A DNA stretch of 6,099 bases from an uncultured Oscillospiraceae bacterium. GTDB lineage: Bacteria > Bacillota > Clostridia > Oscillospirales > Oscillospiraceae. The notes beneath the pieces are model-generated. The model was not told the origin of the DNA and ran no database searches. It worked only from the letters and a program-made list of their open reading frames with translations. Below are positions 3,623-6,099 of this stretch, one piece after another. Every line of letters begins with the position of its first letter. Position 1 is the first letter of the stretch. The DNA lies in assembly GCA_934668605.1 (NCBI GenBank), contig CAKUNY010000125.1, positions 1 to 6,099 on the forward strand, given 5' to 3'. Both the position numbers and the translations under genes were made by a program.

Positions 3623-6099
3623 TTAGTTATAGAGGTAGCCGTACTTGGCGCGAATGGTGAGGATCAGGTTTTCGATCTCCTTCGGCAGCTCATTGGGCTG
3701 GGACAGATCGTATTCCTTGACCTCCGCCATGCGGACAAGAACCTTGTCGCCGCCGAGGAAGAGAACGCCCGCGTTGTGGCTGTCTTCCATGTCTTCCTTC
3801 GTCTGGAAGAGCGTGAACTTGTCGCGGCAGGGCTCGGATGCGTACGGGCAGAACTGCGTGCAGTTGCCGCACTCGTTGCACATTTTGTCGATGTGCAGGA
3901 TCTGATGGCGGCCATCGGAGAGCTTGATCACGACGTTCGCGCGGTTCGGGCAGGAATCGGCGCAGTTTTCGCAGACGGTGTTGCAGTCCAGGCAGCGGGA
4001 GCCCTCGCAGCAGGCGTCCTTCGCCATCTTCAAAATGCCCTTCTTGGCAATGGCCTGTGCCTTCGACGGATAAGCGGTTTCGGGGATCTCATAGGTGTGC
4101 GCTTCGCCGATGACAGCTTCGGCAAACGCAGCTGCGTCGGCAATGCCTTCGACCACGGTCGCGGGGCCTCTGTGTGCGTCGCCTGCGCACCAGACGTTCT
4201 CAACGTTCGTCTTAAAGGCGGGGCCTTTGCGCTCCATCTCAATGCCGTTATCCGCCATGAGTTTGGCGTCGACCTTCTCGCCGACAGCGGAAATCACGAG
4301 GTCGCACGGAATCTCGAAGAACTCGCCGGTAGCGACGGGGGAACGCCTGCCGGAAGCGTCGGGCTCGCCGAGCTTCATCTTCTCGAGGCGGAGCTTGCCG
4401 TTTTCTTGCGCGACAGGCGCGGCCAGCTCGACCATTGCGACGCCCTCGTCGATCGCGAGCTTGAGCTCATGCTCGTCGGCGGGCATTTCCTTCTTGGTGC
4501 GGCGGTAGACGATCGTAGACGAAGCTGCGCCCATGCGCTTGGCGACTCTGGCAGCGTCCATCGCGGTGTTGCCCGCGCCGACGACGACCACGTGACCTTC
4601 CAGGCACGGCTTGACCTGCGTCTTCATTTCCTTCATCCAGCCGATGACGCCCTTGACGTTGCCGGGGATGTCGAGCTTGCCTGCCTGCCAGGCGCCGGTC
4701 GCGATCAGAATGTGCGTGTAGCCGAGCTTCTTGAGCTCTTCCACAGACGGAGCCGGAGCGCCGCACTTGACCTCGACACCGTAACGCTCCATGAGCGCGA
4801 CGTCCTTATCGATGGCTTCATCGGAGATACGGAACGCGGGAATGACGTAGCGCGGCACGCCGCCGAGCTTTTCTTCGCGCTCAAAGATCGTCGTCTCGAT
4901 ACCGGCGCGACCCAGGAAATACGCAGCGGCAATACCCGTCGGGCCGCCGCCGATGATCGCGGCCTTCTTGCCTGCAACCTTCGCGGGAAGCTTGATGTCT
5001 GCCATCAGCGCGCCGTAGCCCTTCGTGGCCGCAACGAGCTTGGTATCGCGGATCTGGACGGACTCTTCATAGAAGTTGCGGGAGCACTTGTTCTGGCAGC
5101 GGTGGGCGCAGATGGTGCCGGTGATGAACGGAAGCGCGTTCTTTTCGGTGATGAGCTTGAGCGCGGGGCCATACAAGCCCTTGCGGCAGAGCTCAATGTA
5201 TTCGGGGATATCCTGATGGATCGGGCAGCCGCCCTTGCAGGGTGCGGTGAAGCAGTCGATCCAGGGTACCTTTTCTTCGGACTTTCTCGAAGCAACGGGC
5301 TTGATGGGCTTGAGATGATGCACGTCCGCGCGGCTGGCAGTCGCCATGTCGCTGATGGCGCTCGAGTCCGTGCCGCAGAAGGCCTTGTAGGAGAGCTTTT
5401 CGGTCTTCTCGACCATCTGATGCAGGCGGTTATATCCGCCGGGCTTGAGAATGGTGGTGGCGACGGTGATCGGCCAGATACCGGCAGCGAACAGTTTGTC
5501 GCAGTTGAAGAATTCCGCGCCGCCCGCAAAAGAGATGCGCATCTTGCTGCCGAACTGCCGGCTGATACGATTGCACATTTCGATCGTCAGCGGGAACAGG
5601 CTCCGGCCGGACATGTACATTTCGGTGCCGGGCAGCTCGTTTCTGGTCGTGTCGACGGGGAAGGTGTTGGAGAGCTTGAGACCGAATTCCAGACCCTTGG
5701 AGTCAGCCAGCGCCTGCAGGCGCTCGAACATCGGAACCGCATCGCTCCACTGGAGGTCTTCATTGAAGTGGTGCTCGTCGAAGACGATGTAGCCGTAGCC
5801 CATCGAGTCGAGGATCGTACGCGCGGTCTTGTAGCCGAGAATGGTGGGGTTGCACTTGACGAAGGTATGCAGGTGCTTTTCCGTCAGCAGATAAGACGCG
5901 ATACGCTCGATCTCCTGCGGCGGACATCCGTGAAGGGTCGAAACCGTGACGCTGCGGGAGACTCTCGGAGAGATGGAGGCGATGTAGTCCTTTTCTGCCG
6001 GGAAGAGCTCGGTGAGAACGGCGAGGCACTCTTTGAACTGCTTCGTCTCGGAAGCGTCCATCATATTATCAATGTAGGTGTTGACCTTCTCGCCCTTGA
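3623..6099 (-). CDS. ygfK: YgfK-type FAD/iron-sulphur oxidoreductase ('putative selenate reductase subunit'), N-terminus off the right edge
   Basis: Large cytoplasmic flavoprotein carrying electrons between NAD(P)H, flavin and Fe-S clusters. About 824 residues are visible. The frame is open to the edge (KGEKVNTYIDN precedes the first in-window Met at 6064), so roughly 200 residues are missing if it matches E. coli YgfK (about 1030). Numbering from that Met: a TIM-barrel, dihydroorotate-dehydrogenase-like part at 1-230 (STLHGCPPQEIERI 42-55, FDEHHFNEDLQW 95-106, ISFAGGAEFF 177-186); a GltD/DPD-type Fe-S domain (Cys271, 276, 280 and Cys319, 323, 327); an FAD fold (IGGGPTG 371-377); an NAD(P) fold (GAGNTAMDAAR 496-506, RR at 521-522); a second flavin motif CAGD (626-629); and two C-terminal Cys clusters (691, 694, 698, 701, 705; and 729, 732, 735, 739). 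In other genomes ygfK lies with purine-breakdown and selenium-dependent hydroxylase genes; selenate reduction is an old annotation, not established by sequence. Partners would lie upstream, outside the window. Confidence 0.9.
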   Translation of the reverse strand, partial: KGEKVNTYIDNMMDASETKQFKECLAVLTELFPAEKDYIASISPRVSRSVTVSTLHGCPPQEIERIASYLLTEKHLHTFVKCNPTILGYKTARTILDSMGYGYIVFDEHHFNEDLQWSDAVPMFERLQALADSKGLEFGLKLSNTFPVDTTRNELPGTEMYMSGRSLFPLTIEMCNRISRQFGSKMRISFAGGAEFFNCDKLFAAGIWPITVATTILKPGGYNRLHQMVEKTEKLSYKAFCGTDSSAISDMATASRADVHHLKPIKPVASRKSEEKVPWIDCFTAPCKGGCPIHQDIPEYIELCRKGLYGPALKLITEKNALPFITGTICAHRCQNKCSRNFYEESVQIRDTKLVAATKGYGALMADIKLPAKVAGKKAAIIGGGPTGIAAAYFLGRAGIETTIFEREEKLGGVPRYVIPAFRISDEAIDKDVALMERYGVEVKCGAPAPSVEELKKLGYTHILIATGAWQAGKLDIPGNVKGVIGWMKEMKTQVKPCLEGHVVVVGAGNTAMDAARVAKRMGAASSTIVYRRTKKEMPADEHELKLAIDEGVAMVELAAPVAQENGKLRLEKMKLGEPDASGRRSPVATGEFFEIPCDLVISAVGEKVDAKLMADNGIEMERKGPAFKTNVENVWCAGDAHRGPATVVEGIADAAAFAEAVIGEAHTYEIPETAYPSKAQAIAKKGILKMAKDACCEGSRCLDCNTVCENCADSCPNRANVVIKLSDGRHQILHIDKMCNECGNCTQFCPYASEPCRDKFTLFQTKEDMEDSHNAGVLFLGGDKVLVRMAEVKEYDLSQPNELPKEIENLILTIRAKYGYLYN

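Overview
All recognisable genes lie on the minus strand and read right to left. The sequence is GC-rich with strong G/C bias at third codon positions. It has near-consensus sigma-A promoters, GGAGG-type ribosome binding sites and intrinsic terminators, and the proteins look like those of gut Clostridia. The best guess is a member of the Oscillospiraceae or a relative. That taxonomic call is an inference from protein flavour and not a database result.

Layout in the direction of transcription:
(1) 6099-3623 is most of a YgfK-type flavin/iron-sulphur oxidoreductase, cut at its N-terminus by the window edge. It ends in a strong terminator at 3557-3596.
(2) 3505-2055 is a promoter carrying two operator-like palindromes, then a sodium-dependent amino-acid transporter of the NSS (SNF) family, then a terminator at 2012-2040.
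(3) 2011-1819 is a non-coding gap holding a nested palindromic (REP/MITE-like) element at 1885-1992.
(4) 1818-528 is a promoter and a MalY/PatB-type PLP-dependent C-S lyase or aminotransferase. It is followed 70 bases later by a previously unlisted 29-codon reading frame (457-368) with an excellent ribosome binding site, and by a terminator hairpin at 323-356.
(5) 322-1 is a near-perfect promoter whose -35 box abuts that hairpin, then the first 82 codons of prfB (peptide chain release factor 2), which runs off the left edge.

The genes form separate transcription units, not one pathway: translation termination (prfB), sulphur amino-acid breakdown (PatB-like), amino-acid uptake (NSS) and a redox enzyme often linked to anaerobic purine breakdown or selenium-dependent hydroxylases (YgfK). 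The transporter and the C-S lyase could be related through amino-acid catabolism, but each has its own promoter and nothing in the sequence ties them together.

I see no defence system, CRISPR array, tRNA, rRNA, integrase or insertion sequence. The least explained items are the 29-residue reading frame, the doublet of inverted palindromes at 1885-1992 and the paired palindromes in the transporter promoter.
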